A stretch of 35,584 nt of DNA from the IMG/VR virus record IMGVR_UViG_3300042453_002007, positions 1 to 35,584 of that record. One strand, written 5' to 3'. Origin of the DNA: a virus. The stretch's first letter is position 1. The number at the start of each line of letters is the position of its first letter. A program made the translations under genes and the position numbers. Under the pieces are notes generated by a model that saw only the letters and a program-made list of their open reading frames with translations, was not told the origin of the DNA and made no database searches. This document shows positions 13,655 through 23,239 of the stretch, piece after piece.

Positions 13655-13935
13655 GTGTAATCACCACTCAGTGTTAGGTGTGTTTTAAGTCGGTCAAACG
13701 CCATGAGTAGCCGATCAGCGTCTGGATTATCCCAGCCGAAGTGCGCTTTCACATAAGTGATAATCGCACGTTTTGCGAGCACGTCATCATCGTCATTTAC
13801 TCTTGAGGCAAGCACGCCCGACAGGATTAAATCCTGCCGAGCCGCTGCAATCAAATCTGTAATCTCACCGTCGAGTGCCGTGTGCGACACTCTCAGCGCG
13901 ATCTTCACATCGTCGAGCATCGCCATAAGGCTCAC
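13651..13935 (-). CDS. Head-tail connector, HK97 gp6-like
   Basis: 94 residues, all helical: SLMAMLDDVKIALRVSHT then EITDLIAAARQDLILSGV and RAIITYVKAHFGWDNPDA. This is the phage gp6-like connector/DNA packaging family, which forms a ring below the portal. Coupled by overlaps to both neighbours in the normal order portal, capsid, connector, closure. Confidence 0.9.
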   Translation of the reverse strand: MSLMAMLDDVKIALRVSHTALDGEITDLIAAARQDLILSGVLASRVNDDDDVLAKRAIITYVKAHFGWDNPDADRLLMAFDRLKTHLTLSGDYT

Positions 13936-14126
13936 TCTCCTTTTGCATTCGTAAGTGCAGCTGAAGCAGGGATCAAAACGATGTTCAATCCCGACTTCTC
14001 TGCTTCGTATCGAAGTTTGTCCGATAGATTTTTGTGTTCTTCATCGCTCAATTTGAAAATAGCTTTGAAATAGACAATGCCGTTTTCTTCTTTGAGTTTC
14101 ACTACTTTTTCTCGTACACGGCCCAT
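13932..14126 (-). CDS. Small hypothetical head-region protein
   Basis: 64 residues with GAGGTGATTTCGGC ahead of ATG 14126. It has a strand pair (KVVKLKEENGIVYFKAIF) and then a charged helix (SDEEHKNLSDKLRY). It lies between the major capsid gene and the gp6-like connector, where head decoration or small accessory proteins occur. No family is recognised. Confidence 0.7.
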   Translation of the reverse strand: MGRVREKVVKLKEENGIVYFKAIFKLSDEEHKNLSDKLRYEAEKSGLNIVLIPASAALTNAKGE

Positions 14127-14143
14127 GCCGAAATCACCTCAGA

Positions 14144-15361
14144 TTAAGTCGCTGCTACTTTTTTCACACGAACGAAACCTTTATGCGATGCTACGTTACC
14201 GCCTGCCCAGATGGACGCGCGATATGCCACTTGGCCTGTGCGGAATTTGAAATCACGGCTTTCTTCAACCGTCAAGTTGGAGAAGATCGGCATTTCATAA
14301 TTGACAGGTACGCCATAAGCCATGCAGTACGTGTCTGTCGCAGTACCAGCTACGGATAATGCAGGTGCAGCAGAGTTAATGATGTAAGGCACGTTGAACG
14401 AACCTGCGCTGGAAATCGTTCCAGTGTTACCACGCGGATTGATGGTGTACAATTTGCGACCTTCGTTATCACGGATGGAAGCGAATGCTGCTAGGTCCTT
14501 TTTACTCAAGAACAAGGTTGCTACACCCTCGACTTCCTCGTCGCCGCCGTAGGCGAAAACGATGTCGTCAAGCGTGTCGGCATCGATTGCACTGATACCT
14601 AAATCAGTAGAAGTTGGGATCACGTTAGTAGGCGCATTGAAAATACCTACAAAGCTGTTTGTGCCATTTCCAGTCAAGATCATTTTGGAGATTTTTTTGC
14701 GGATTGCGGTTTGAATGTTTTGTGCAACATACGATTGATACGCTACGTTTGGCAATTTCAAAGCCTCATCTGTGATTTCTGTGTAAGCTGTGATTTTGAC
14801 TTTGTTGATATCGACATAATCAAACTCAGGATCAGTCTCGTGGTAGTTACCAGTCTCAGCGGTGTAATCGCCTTCGCCGTAACCTTTGACGAAGCCTTTG
14901 CGGTAGGACTCGCCACCGTTCAATACCACTGCGTTTACTACGTCGATTGTTCCAGATACCTCACCAAAGCTATCGTTTAGGGAAGTCGAGTATTTTTTCT
15001 CGATGACCAAATCACCACTTGCAATCGTTACGGCACGAAGCTCAGGGAGTTCGTTGATGGCAAACGTTACGGATTTACCTGCTTTCAAATCGGCGCCGCG
15101 TTGCTCAATCAATTGTTTTACTTGTTGTTCTTTGTTTTCCACTTTTAAGCCCTCCTCAGGTTTGTCAATTTTGCGTACTTCCAATTTTCCAGCGTTCAAG
15201 TCTTGTGCAACTTGTGCTTTTTCAACCAAAAGCTGGCGCTCTTCGACAAGTGCTTTCGCCTCGTCTTTTGCAGTGCGTACTTCTTCGATGGACTGTGACT
15301 CGGCCACAATAGACTCAAGCTCAGCCATGCGCGTTTCAATTTCCTGCATGCGAATATCCAT
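14144..15361 (-). CDS. Major capsid protein, HK97 fold
   Basis: 405 residues. The first about 80 form a coiled-coil delta domain (MAELESIVAESQSIEEV and onward) that acts as built-in scaffold and is removed by the protease encoded just upstream. The rest has HK97 landmarks such as SFGEVSGTIDVV, AYTEITDEALKLPN and the C-terminal WAGGNVASHKGFVRV. The ribosome site GGAG precedes ATG 15361 and contains the protease stop. It forms the icosahedral head. Confidence 0.95.
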   Translation of the reverse strand: MDIRMQEIETRMAELESIVAESQSIEEVRTAKDEAKALVEERQLLVEKAQVAQDLNAGKLEVRKIDKPEEGLKVENKEQQVKQLIEQRGADLKAGKSVTFAINELPELRAVTIASGDLVIEKKYSTSLNDSFGEVSGTIDVVNAVVLNGGESYRKGFVKGYGEGDYTAETGNYHETDPEFDYVDINKVKITAYTEITDEALKLPNVAYQSYVAQNIQTAIRKKISKMILTGNGTNSFVGIFNAPTNVIPTSTDLGISAIDADTLDDIVFAYGGDEEVEGVATLFLSKKDLAAFASIRDNEGRKLYTINPRGNTGTISSAGSFNVPYIINSAAPALSVAGTATDTYCMAYGVPVNYEMPIFSNLTVEESRDFKFRTGQVAYRASIWAGGNVASHKGFVRVKKVAAT

Positions 15362-15367
15362 GTTTTT

Positions 15368-15976
15368 CTAAACTCCTTTCACTTGTGTGATAAATTGAAA
15401 TTTCTCTTTTTCGAGTTCAAGCAACGAGGCACTCTCCAGCGCTTTTCGTTCTTCCTCAGCCACCGCCGAAAAATAACTACGTGCGGAAATCGATGTATCG
15501 TCATACGCTGGCAGTGATACCACACTGACATCGTAGAGACGTTGAATCTTTTGGATTTTTCGAGTACGGGATTGCTTGTCGAATTGGTCTTCTGCAATCG
15601 AGAACGCAAACGACATTTTGTCGAGATACCCGCCTTGGATTTCTTCATACAGCTTCCGACCTTCTTCCGTGCCATCAAGTCGAGCACGAACAAATAACCC
15701 GCGATCATCGACCGCGAGTTGAAGGGTTTTATTACGTGTACGCGCAACGACCTTACCCGTGTGATTGTAATTTAAGATCACATCGCGAACGTCTGCCGCG
15801 TCGAACGCACCGCGCTCAATGGTTTCTTTATACTGAACGCCGTCGAACTCATAAAGCACAGTCGGCGATTCAAACACAGCTGCGTAACCTTCCACCCACG
15901 AACCACCGTCCTCGCTTTCGGACAAGCGGAATTCTGCAAAACTGCGATACTCTCTATCCTTGAGTTGGATTGCCAT
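15368..15976 (-). CDS. Prohead protease, HK97 (U35/S78) family
   Basis: 202 residues starting MAIQLKDREYRSF. ATG 15976 is chosen because GGAGGTG lies ten bases upstream; the open frame from 16048 lies inside the portal gene. Motifs: WVEGYAAVFESPTVLYE, the conserved ILNYNHTG with the likely catalytic His, and FAFSIAEDQF with the likely Ser region. It overlaps the portal end by 23 bases. It cleaves the capsid delta domain during maturation. Confidence 0.92.
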   Translation of the reverse strand: MAIQLKDREYRSFAEFRLSESEDGGSWVEGYAAVFESPTVLYEFDGVQYKETIERGAFDAADVRDVILNYNHTGKVVARTRNKTLQLAVDDRGLFVRARLDGTEEGRKLYEEIQGGYLDKMSFAFSIAEDQFDKQSRTRKIQKIQRLYDVSVVSLPAYDDTSISARSYFSAVAEEERKALESASLLELEKEKFQFITQVKGV

Positions 15977-17234
15977 CTGACACACCTCCATCTGTTGGAG
16001 CAGGCGCTGCGGGTTCCGCTGGCGGTTGCTCTTGTTGTTGCTTGCCAAGTTGATACTGATTGGCGATGTCTTTGTCCACGAAATTCAAAGACATAATAAA
16101 CTTGTCGCCACCATCAATCGGCGGTAAATTGAACACTTCGAGTCCTTGGTTGATGGACATCATGCCACGATCCATCAGCATTTGCACCACTTCAATTTTC
16201 GTTTTGTTACTCGCATATTGAAGTCGGTTCGACTCAAAGATAATCTCGTTTCCGTACTTCTTCTGCCCGTCGCTAAACAGCTTGCTCGTAAATTCCAAAC
16301 TCATTTGAATCGCAAGCGGTTCGATGACGGACTCATAAAACGAGTTCCATTGGTCCTCGTTATACTCCGATTTCACAATCGGTTCCGACACGTTGAAATA
16401 CTTATACACCTTGGACTCGATGATTGACATCTGCTCAGCCGTCACCATTTTGGGTTCAGGCTTCAAATCCGTGAACGTCGCTCTGGAGTCGATGGCCGCA
16501 ATCCCGCCTTGCTTCGTCATGTCGAAAAACTCGTTGACGAATCGCTCTCGCGAGTTCTTCAAGTCCGAGTCACTGAGCATGACGTTAAAGCTAAGCAATC
16601 CGCGTAAATATGCCGACGACTTGATGGCATTGATAATGCCTTCGTCTGTCGTGTGAACCAATTCGAGAATCTTTTGCAGGGCGTCACCGTTCTGATCTCC
16701 GTACATTTCGTGCGTATGAAAATAGCGACGCAAGTGGATCACTTCGCTATAAGGAAGTGTCAATTTGTCGCCGCCTAAAAAATGAAACTGCACGTAGATT
16801 TGGTTGTTGTGTTCAAGCAATTCGAGACGATTGAAATCAATCGGATAAATCGCTCTCACGTTGCCCATCGGGTCGCGGTCCCAGAACGCGAACGCATTGT
16901 TTTTATAGTGCAACTGGCTGAGCAGTTTGTAATAAAACGAATATGCATCCATGTGCGGATTGGGCCGAACTGACAACAGATAATCGACCGGACTGCTCAT
17001 CTTCATGATCTGACCGTTGACGCGCCTGATGTGCTTGGGCTTGAGCTTCGCACCGTTTCGCGCTATCGCGTCCACTGACGTTCGCGCCGCCGCGTACTCG
17101 TAAGCGTTCCCGCTTGGGTCCGTAAAGTGCGGCGTGAACCCGTTCATCAACTTTAACAACTGCCTCGGCTGTTGCGGGTCCATTTGTTGTTTGGCTTTTC
17201 CAAAAATCATTTGAAATAGCGACCGCTTTTCCAA
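15954..17234 (-). CDS. Portal protein, HK97 family
   Basis: 426 residues, start TTG 17234 with GGAGGTGAG upstream. Portal landmarks: AAARTSVDAIARNGAKLKP, MDAYSFYYKLLSQLHYKNN, EVIHLRRYF and YFNVSEPIVKSEYNEDQWN. It forms the 12-subunit ring through which DNA enters and leaves. The C-terminal 35 residues are a Pro/Gln/Ala-rich tail. Between terminase large subunit and protease, as expected. Confidence 0.95.
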   Translation of the reverse strand: MEKRSLFQMIFGKAKQQMDPQQPRQLLKLMNGFTPHFTDPSGNAYEYAAARTSVDAIARNGAKLKPKHIRRVNGQIMKMSSPVDYLLSVRPNPHMDAYSFYYKLLSQLHYKNNAFAFWDRDPMGNVRAIYPIDFNRLELLEHNNQIYVQFHFLGGDKLTLPYSEVIHLRRYFHTHEMYGDQNGDALQKILELVHTTDEGIINAIKSSAYLRGLLSFNVMLSDSDLKNSRERFVNEFFDMTKQGGIAAIDSRATFTDLKPEPKMVTAEQMSIIESKVYKYFNVSEPIVKSEYNEDQWNSFYESVIEPLAIQMSLEFTSKLFSDGQKKYGNEIIFESNRLQYASNKTKIEVVQMLMDRGMMSINQGLEVFNLPPIDGGDKFIMSLNFVDKDIANQYQLGKQQQEQPPAEPAAPAPTDGGVSDGNPTQG

Positions 17235-17245
17235 ACGCTCACCTC

Positions 17246-18904
17246 CTATCCACTAATGAGCGCTTTGTAGTCGCCCATTTTTTCAAAAAGTACCGTGTAT
17301 GCAATGATGAGTGATACCGTCCCGTCAATTCGCTGGCGAGAATTCGCACCCTTAATCGGGCGGATGTTATCGTTCTCGTCGCGTTTCACGGACGTGTTCG
17401 TCAAACACCATTTCAGCACAGGATTGTTATTGTAATTGACGTTCTTCAAATCGAGTTCGGCCGCGAGTTCCTTCATCGGTTGGCTCATCGTCCGTGCGCC
17501 CTGCCGTACTTCAATCATCGTGAAACCGCGGTTCTTCATTTCATCCACCCAGTACGCCGCGTTCCATGGATCGTAACCAATCCAGAGTGGACGGATACTG
17601 AATTTTTGAATGAGTTCGATGAACCAATTCGTGACATCTGTATAATTCACTTTGTTGCCTTCAGACAATTTGACGAATCCACGTTCGACCCAACGGTCGT
17701 ATGGAATCTTGTCCTCTTTGATTCGCCGTTCGACCAAATCTTCAGGGATGAAGTATTTTTGCAACACGAACTTGCGTCCGTCTGGTTTCATGATGAGAAG
17801 TGTCGCGCAGCTCAAGTCGGTCGTGCTCGATAAGTCCACACCACCGATTGCATAACTGTCGCAAAGCTCGTCCATCGTGAACGTTGCTTCGTTATTCACT
17901 TGGTCAAACGTCAGCCAAGTGCCTGCAACGGTTTCTCTCACGTTAAAATCTTTTGTTAAAACCGTTGGCAGGAAGTCGGGATCGGCTTTCGCCCGCTCGA
18001 CATTGGCTGCGAGTTCGTCATATGACTTGATCGTGCCAAGACCAGGATTGGCCTTTTCCCACATGCGAAAATCGGTCCATTCCGTTTTGTCGTCGAGTTC
18101 ATAAATGAACGCCATAAACCGTTCATCTTTCTCTTGACCATCGAGCACGTTGCAAGCGTAAGCATAAAGCGAATCGTAAATGCCTTCGCGCACGAAACCC
18201 GCCGTCGTGATGACATCGAGAAGCGGTTGCTCGCGGGCTGGCATGGATTGTTTCATGACGTCGAACAAGTTGCGGTCCTTCCAAGCATGAACCTCGTCCA
18301 TGATGACGTTGTGTGCGTTCAAACCGTCCAAACTGTTCGAGTCGCTGGCGAGCGGTTCGAACTTACTGAATGTGGGTGAGAAGTACAAGTCGGTTTTGCG
18401 TTTTCGAATATGCTTGCTGAGCGCTGGCGATTGGTTAATCATGTTTACCGCTTCTGAAAAGACCAATTTCGCTTGGTCCTTTTTCGTCGCGACCGAATAC
18501 ACTTCGGCTCCGCCCTCGCCGTCCGCTATCAACATGAAGTTACCTGTCGCAGCCTTCTCCGTAGACTTGCCATTCTTACGAGCAACGAGCGTGAACACTT
18601 CTCGGCAACGTCGCATACGTGTGTGCTGATGAATGAATCCGTACACCGCTTGCAACTTTGCCTTCTGAAACAGTTCGAGTTGCACAGGCTTTCCAATCCA
18701 TCTGCCTTTCGAATGTTTACAGAAATGCTCGATGAACTGAATCGGCCTTGTGGCCAAGTCCAAATCAAAAACCCACGGTGGCCGTGGGTTGTCCAGTTCT
18801 TCTATGATTCGTGCATACTGTTGTTTCAACCGACGGCACGCAGCAATCTCGCCTGATTGAATTTTACCCCAGTACTCGCGGATGTAATTTACTTGCGCGT
18901 CCAC
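17246..18904 (-). CDS. terL: Terminase large subunit
   Basis: 552 residues, start GTG 18904, overlapping the small subunit by 16 bases. The ATPase domain has a Walker A-like loop VARKNGKS (about 107-114) and a Walker B with VIMDEVHAW. The nuclease domain begins at AIGGVDLSSTTDLSC, with the first catalytic Asp, and ends near SRQRIDGTVSLI. This motor cuts concatemers and pumps DNA into the prohead. The protein type (phage terminase-like, P27-type partner) is typical of cos-packaging HK97-like phages. Confidence 0.95.
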   Translation of the reverse strand: MDAQVNYIREYWGKIQSGEIAACRRLKQQYARIIEELDNPRPPWVFDLDLATRPIQFIEHFCKHSKGRWIGKPVQLELFQKAKLQAVYGFIHQHTRMRRCREVFTLVARKNGKSTEKAATGNFMLIADGEGGAEVYSVATKKDQAKLVFSEAVNMINQSPALSKHIRKRKTDLYFSPTFSKFEPLASDSNSLDGLNAHNVIMDEVHAWKDRNLFDVMKQSMPAREQPLLDVITTAGFVREGIYDSLYAYACNVLDGQEKDERFMAFIYELDDKTEWTDFRMWEKANPGLGTIKSYDELAANVERAKADPDFLPTVLTKDFNVRETVAGTWLTFDQVNNEATFTMDELCDSYAIGGVDLSSTTDLSCATLLIMKPDGRKFVLQKYFIPEDLVERRIKEDKIPYDRWVERGFVKLSEGNKVNYTDVTNWFIELIQKFSIRPLWIGYDPWNAAYWVDEMKNRGFTMIEVRQGARTMSQPMKELAAELDLKNVNYNNNPVLKWCLTNTSVKRDENDNIRPIKGANSRQRIDGTVSLIIAYTVLFEKMGDYKALISG

Positions 18905-19251
18905 GATTTGACTACCGCCATCAATTCGTCCTTCTCGTCTGCGAGTTGACTCGCGGGAATGAGATCGACTAGTTGCTTACATGCCGCTGCGTAGTTCTTA
19001 ATCGTTGAATTGTAAATCCGTACCGCAGGCCGTTCTCGCTCGTACACAATCTCTTTTTGTTGGCTAAACATTTCCGAGTAGCCGTTTTCAAGAATGTCAC
19101 GTTCCAAATCCTCTAGCGTGATTTGCATGAAGGCGATACGTCGAGCTACGTTGTTTGCTAATTGCTTTTTCTCGTCAGGTACTTTGACTAGAATCTTTTT
19201 AAGTCGTTGCAGTTCCTTTTTAATTCGTTGGTCAACGGTTGGTTCTGCCAT
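18889..19251 (-). CDS. terS: Terminase small subunit, P27 family
   Basis: 120 residues starting MAEPTVDQRIKKELQRLKKI. ATG 19251 is chosen from AAGGAGGTGA upstream. Segments such as ARRIAFMQITLEDLERDILENG and IYNSTIKNYAAACKQLVDL match the P27-type small subunit, which recognises the packaging site and guides the large subunit. The GC-rich probable cos region lies immediately upstream. Confidence 0.88.
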   Translation of the reverse strand: MAEPTVDQRIKKELQRLKKILVKVPDEKKQLANNVARRIAFMQITLEDLERDILENGYSEMFSQQKEIVYERERPAVRIYNSTIKNYAAACKQLVDLIPASQLADEKDELMAVVKSWTRK

Positions 19252-19283
19252 GCAAATCACCTCCTTCGGCAATTGGAATTCAA

Positions 19284-19370
19284 GGGGGGACGGGATTTTT
19301 TGTTTCGAATTGTGCGCATGGGGGGACGGCGGTCACGCGCAGAGCGCCTCGACCGAGCAGGCCGGGGGGC
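19284..19370. other. cos: Candidate cos/packaging region, GC-rich with G6 runs
   Basis: A compact GC-rich stretch unlike its surroundings lies between the HNH and small terminase genes. GGGGGGACGG occurs at 19284-19293 and again at 19320-19329, and a third run of six G lies in GGCCGGGGGGCC (19360-19371). In HNH/P27 terminase phages the cos site is usually here, with a short GC-rich overhang. The exact cut cannot be read from sequence alone. Confidence 0.5.
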
Positions 19371-19371
19371 C

Positions 19372-19680
19372 TCAACGGGCGCTTGAAACGTCGCCGTTCT
19401 CGTCGAAGCGAAGTCCTTTGGCCAATGCCTTACGTCCCATGTGCTCATCGTTGTGACAGTCCTGACACAGATACTCTAAGTTGTCATGACTCAGTGCAAT
19501 CATCGGATCGTGTATGTTTGTCTCGTTCAAATATATTTTGTGGTGGACAATCTTTCCGCCACCCGAACAACGTTCGCACAGTCCATGAACCTTAGCAATA
19601 TAACTCGCCCTTACTTGCTTCCACGCTTTACTCGTATAGAATCCGCGAGCAAACTCACGCATACAGATAGGCCCAACCAT
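19372..19680 (-). CDS. HNH endonuclease (packaging-associated)
   Basis: Up to 102 residues; the start may be ATG 19680 or the internal ATG 19662 (MREFARGFYTSKAW), as neither has a clear ribosome site and both overlap the fibre gene end. It has CERC, the HNH His pair in IVHHKIYL, the Asn in HDNLEYLC, and CQDCHNDEH, so a beta-beta-alpha-metal fold with a four-Cys zinc site. HNH proteins beside terminases help make the specific cos cut during packaging, which fits its place next to the G-run region. Confidence 0.92.
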   Translation of the reverse strand: MVGPICMREFARGFYTSKAWKQVRASYIAKVHGLCERCSGGGKIVHHKIYLNETNIHDPMIALSHDNLEYLCQDCHNDEHMGRKALAKGLRFDENGDVSSAR

Positions 19681-22255
19681 AAAGCGTTCCGCTTGTTAGG
19701 TTGGCGCGTAATCTCAATTTGTTCTTAGTTGTTCCAAGTGTCAGCGTGGTTAGCGTATCAGGATTCAGTGGTTGCCAATTCACTCCATCGTCTCTAGTAA
19801 ACTCGAATGTGACGGTGCCTTGATACTCGGCCACAACGATCACGGAATTCACAACCGTAATCTCTGAGGTTTCAAGCGCACTGGTCACTGTACCTGTACC
19901 TGTAATCGTGTCACCAGTTAAGGAAACCCCTGCGCCTAATGTCACACCATCACCATTCGAGAAGGTATCCACCATCATGTTTGTCCAGCTTAATCGTTGA
20001 GCCGTAAGTAACGTATTCAGTTGCAAGGTTGTTTTCATTAGGTTGACATTGAGAATCACTAAGTCAGACTGCTGAGCCACGTTGCCTGCAACCACTGAGT
20101 AATTCTGAATGCGTGGACTGAAACCAGACGAACCATCTGGAATGGCAATCACAGCTTTGACTTTGAGTTGGTTTCCGATCGTGGAAAACAAATAATCTTG
20201 GCCAAGCGTGATCTCGTAATAATTAGCGCCGTTGTTATTCGACGCGAACCAAGTCACGCTGCCATCAATGCCGTTTGAACCGTTACCAAGTGTTATGTCT
20301 GCACTCAAATTTACTTTCGCGACCGTGCGATCGCTAATAATCGTGTTGGAGTAGAACTCACCAGTGGAGTTCGATGTGGGAACGGAAACCGAGTAATCAG
20401 ATAACGTCGTAACTGCTGACGTACCGTTCAACGCTGATAACGTAAACCGCAGCTGCACACGATCTTTCTTCGTTGAACCAATGGTCACGATAGTATTTCT
20501 TAAATCAATTGATTCTGACGAATCATACACTGTCACCCAATTTGATTCGCCTGTGTTTGAAACGTTTGATTGTCGGATTTCAATTTTCGTATTCGCCGTG
20601 TAATTGCCGAATTGGACTCCAGCAAATAAGTCAGCAGGATTTCCAGTTTCTTTTTCGTAAAAGAGCGAGATGGTTCCACTGCGATTTTCAAACACGGGAT
20701 AGGCAAGATTGAAATTCTGTACGGCATCATTTGGCAATATTCGTTGTTGCAACACGCCGCCCGTTGCACCAGATGTCGCTCCATCAGATAAACGAATTTT
20801 GGTGTAAAACAAACGATTGTAAGCATTCGATTCAGCTACCGTGTAAGACAAGTAGCCGTGTGTTAAATCGTTTGTAACAGCCGTGAGGCCTGTCGGAATG
20901 GTACTCGATAAATTAATTGCTGATGGCGCATATTGCGATTGCAAAGTGAATGCTGGATTCAATCGAGCGTGTTCAAGTATAGTGCCACCGTTTCTCACAT
21001 TTAGCACTACTAAATCCGAACCGTCTAACACGCATTCAACATTTCCGTTCGAAGTTTCAGATAAAATTGTATTAGCTTGTGATTGCTCACCGTAAGCTGG
21101 CGATGTCCCAATGGAATATCTCTGCGCTCTCAGCGCATCTGCCGTTCCATTAAACGCAGATAAAACCACCACTTGGTTTTGTGCAATCGTGCTCTCTACT
21201 AACTTCACATTCATTACCGTTGCGGAACTTGTACCCATTGTCAATTCGCGGTGGTTCACTACATTTGAATTGTTTGTGCAGTTGTAAGCTAATAAAAAAT
21301 GCCGCGAAGCAGAATTGATGTGATATACCACATGGAATCTGTTATATTCACGGTCGATTAATGTATCGAGCGAATTAATGGTTACCGCCACGTTGTAATA
21401 AAATTCAGTTATTGTGGTGATGACAGCATTTGATTTGTTAATTTTATAAACGCAGATTCGATTGTTTGTCGTGGCAACTCCGCCAATATATCGCCAGCAA
21501 GCAAGCCACACATTTCCGTCATTGTCGATTTTAGCTGACAGTGTTCGAAACACAGACGGTGTCATTGCTGATGTTGCAGTATTATTGGTGCCGAGTTGAA
21601 AGACGTTATGAACGACTTGATTGTTTGATGTGTTTATTGCATAGCCGTACACGTTACCCCAACCCACCTGCGTTTGATAAAAATACCAACGTGTGTCAGT
21701 GTCCGCAACAGTGTAATGATTGAACTGATTATCAGTCATACCCGTAATAGAGTAATTCGTCTCGTTGCTAAACGTGAACGCTGTCGGTGCGCTAAACGTA
21801 GCACTAACCTGCGCTTGCGTAGCTGCGTTCACTGTGAGTGCTTTAGTAGTAAACACACCTGTTTGTAGAGTCACATTTTGAACATCACCTGACGAGTACG
21901 TGATATTACTCGATTGGTCTGATTGAACATCCGTGTTCATGTTTGAACTTGCCGCCACGGTTTGTGGATTGATGGCCACATAACTCTCGCCGCCGCTTGT
22001 GATTCGTGCCACGTTCACTAAACTGTTCGTTTCGATAAAATTACTATTGTCAAAGTTATCTGTAAACGATGTTAGAATACTCGCCGCCTGATTCTCAAGT
22101 GTTTCCACTCGAGCCTCCAGCGCTGGATCAGAGCCTCCGCCACTGCCAATATTGTCGTCAACATATTTTTTTGTGGCCGCATCCGAATCTTGAACAGGTG
22201 TTCCAAGTCCTGTTACTTTGTTTCCTTTTACATCAATATTTTTATAAAAATCCAC
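19655..22255 (-). CDS. Large tail fibre/receptor-binding protein
   Basis: 866 residues, start GTG 22255 with GGAGG before it. The N-terminus has GNKVTGLGTPVQDSDAATKK and YVDD, the common phage fibre anchor repeat, then a short Gly-rich hinge and a coiled-coil-like segment. The body (about 90-500) is strand-rich with repeated blocks and resembles a beta-propeller or beta-helix shaft; this is only an impression. The end carries two copies of a W/F-x-S-x-N-x-G sandwich module; one is also the end of the 23488-24855 protein. It probably sets host range. Confidence 0.8.
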   Translation of the reverse strand: MDFYKNIDVKGNKVTGLGTPVQDSDAATKKYVDDNIGSGGGSDPALEARVETLENQAASILTSFTDNFDNSNFIETNSLVNVARITSGGESYVAINPQTVAASSNMNTDVQSDQSSNITYSSGDVQNVTLQTGVFTTKALTVNAATQAQVSATFSAPTAFTFSNETNYSITGMTDNQFNHYTVADTDTRWYFYQTQVGWGNVYGYAINTSNNQVVHNVFQLGTNNTATSAMTPSVFRTLSAKIDNDGNVWLACWRYIGGVATTNNRICVYKINKSNAVITTITEFYYNVAVTINSLDTLIDREYNRFHVVYHINSASRHFLLAYNCTNNSNVVNHRELTMGTSSATVMNVKLVESTIAQNQVVVLSAFNGTADALRAQRYSIGTSPAYGEQSQANTILSETSNGNVECVLDGSDLVVLNVRNGGTILEHARLNPAFTLQSQYAPSAINLSSTIPTGLTAVTNDLTHGYLSYTVAESNAYNRLFYTKIRLSDGATSGATGGVLQQRILPNDAVQNFNLAYPVFENRSGTISLFYEKETGNPADLFAGVQFGNYTANTKIEIRQSNVSNTGESNWVTVYDSSESIDLRNTIVTIGSTKKDRVQLRFTLSALNGTSAVTTLSDYSVSVPTSNSTGEFYSNTIISDRTVAKVNLSADITLGNGSNGIDGSVTWFASNNNGANYYEITLGQDYLFSTIGNQLKVKAVIAIPDGSSGFSPRIQNYSVVAGNVAQQSDLVILNVNLMKTTLQLNTLLTAQRLSWTNMMVDTFSNGDGVTLGAGVSLTGDTITGTGTVTSALETSEITVVNSVIVVAEYQGTVTFEFTRDDGVNWQPLNPDTLTTLTLGTTKNKLRLRANLTSGTLYGWAYLYA

Positions 22256-22280
22256 GAGCCTGCCTCCTTTCATAACAAAG

Positions 22281-22309
22281 AAGCGCCAGTCACAGACCAG
22301 CGCTTTTTG
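22281..22309. terminator. Stem-loop with T-run between two fibre genes
   Basis: AAGCGC (22281-22286) pairs with GCGCTT (22300-22305), with inner GTC/GAC pairing. On the plus strand TTTTT follows; on the minus strand, the gene direction, only CTTTG. It probably partly ends late transcription between the fibre genes, or stops antisense transcription. Confidence 0.55.
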
Positions 22310-22323
22310 TTGGATTTATAAAA

Positions 22324-23211
22324 TTATACTGAGATCACATATTTTAATTGGAATGTGCTACCTGTGTTATTCGATGTGGAAATCGTTACAGCACTTGCGC
22401 CAACAGTTACATCTGCGAATACTTGATTGCCAGACGCGTCAAACAATTGAACAATGGCGTTTGCTCTTAGAGTGTCATTTAAAGTCGTTGTCGAAACCGC
22501 TTGCGAATGCGCATTTGTCGGTACAGTGTAAGTTCCGACAATTTGACGAGAAGCGGTTGTAATATCTGTAATTGGAAGTGTAGCAGCCGTTGTAAACGCA
22601 TTAACTCCATCAGCTTTCAAATATCCAGCAGTAAATGTCGTAGCACCCGTTCCACCTTTTGCAACGCTAACAGTGCCAAGTTTTAAACCATCGCCGTCCA
22701 CAGTAAGTGGTTCACCAGTTGCTGGTTTCACAGCTACCGTACCACTAATGATCGTAATACCATTACCCGCCGTTAATGCGCCAGTATCAGAAAATTGTGT
22801 CCAAGTGTTTGCTGAGCTTAACACATAACCTTTGCCAGCATTGTCACCCGATTCGACAAATGTGAATGCGCCAAGTGATAAGGTTGCACCTGTGCCGACA
22901 GTTGCGTCAGCTGCACGACTCCACGCGCCAGAAGCTACTACGTAAATCCCATTATCAGCAGCAGTCGCTTGGTCTTTAACCAAAACGCGATCATTCGCAG
23001 CAACGGTTACACCGCCAATCGATGCACCTACACCAGAAAGTGTAACAGGGCCTGTCGAAGTGGTAACAACAGAACCTTTTACATCAAGGCCACTCGCTAC
23101 GCTATCGACATACGCTTTAGATACTGCGGATGTTCCGTCAGTGGGTGTTGCTGGTAAACCTGTAATTTGATTCGAATTCATTTGGAGTTCAGTGTAAAAT
23201 TTTGTCGCCAT
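22324..23211 (-). CDS. Tail fibre-like structural protein
   Basis: 295 residues. The N-terminus has the fibre anchor repeat (NSNQITGLPATPTDGTSAVS then KAYVDS). The body has VAANDRVLVKDQATAADNGI and VAKGGTGATTFTAGYLKA, stretches found widely in phage appendage proteins. Ala/Thr/Val-rich with regular strands. By composition it is a trimeric fibre shaft or a collar protein. It is the third gene of the five-gene appendage block. Confidence 0.8.
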   Translation of the reverse strand: MATKFYTELQMNSNQITGLPATPTDGTSAVSKAYVDSVASGLDVKGSVVTTSTGPVTLSGVGASIGGVTVAANDRVLVKDQATAADNGIYVVASGAWSRAADATVGTGATLSLGAFTFVESGDNAGKGYVLSSANTWTQFSDTGALTAGNGITIISGTVAVKPATGEPLTVDGDGLKLGTVSVAKGGTGATTFTAGYLKADGVNAFTTAATLPITDITTASRQIVGTYTVPTNAHSQAVSTTTLNDTLRANAIVQLFDASGNQVFADVTVGASAVTISTSNNTGSTFQLKYVISV

Positions 23212-23239
23212 TTTTAAATACCTCTCTTTGTTTTAATTT

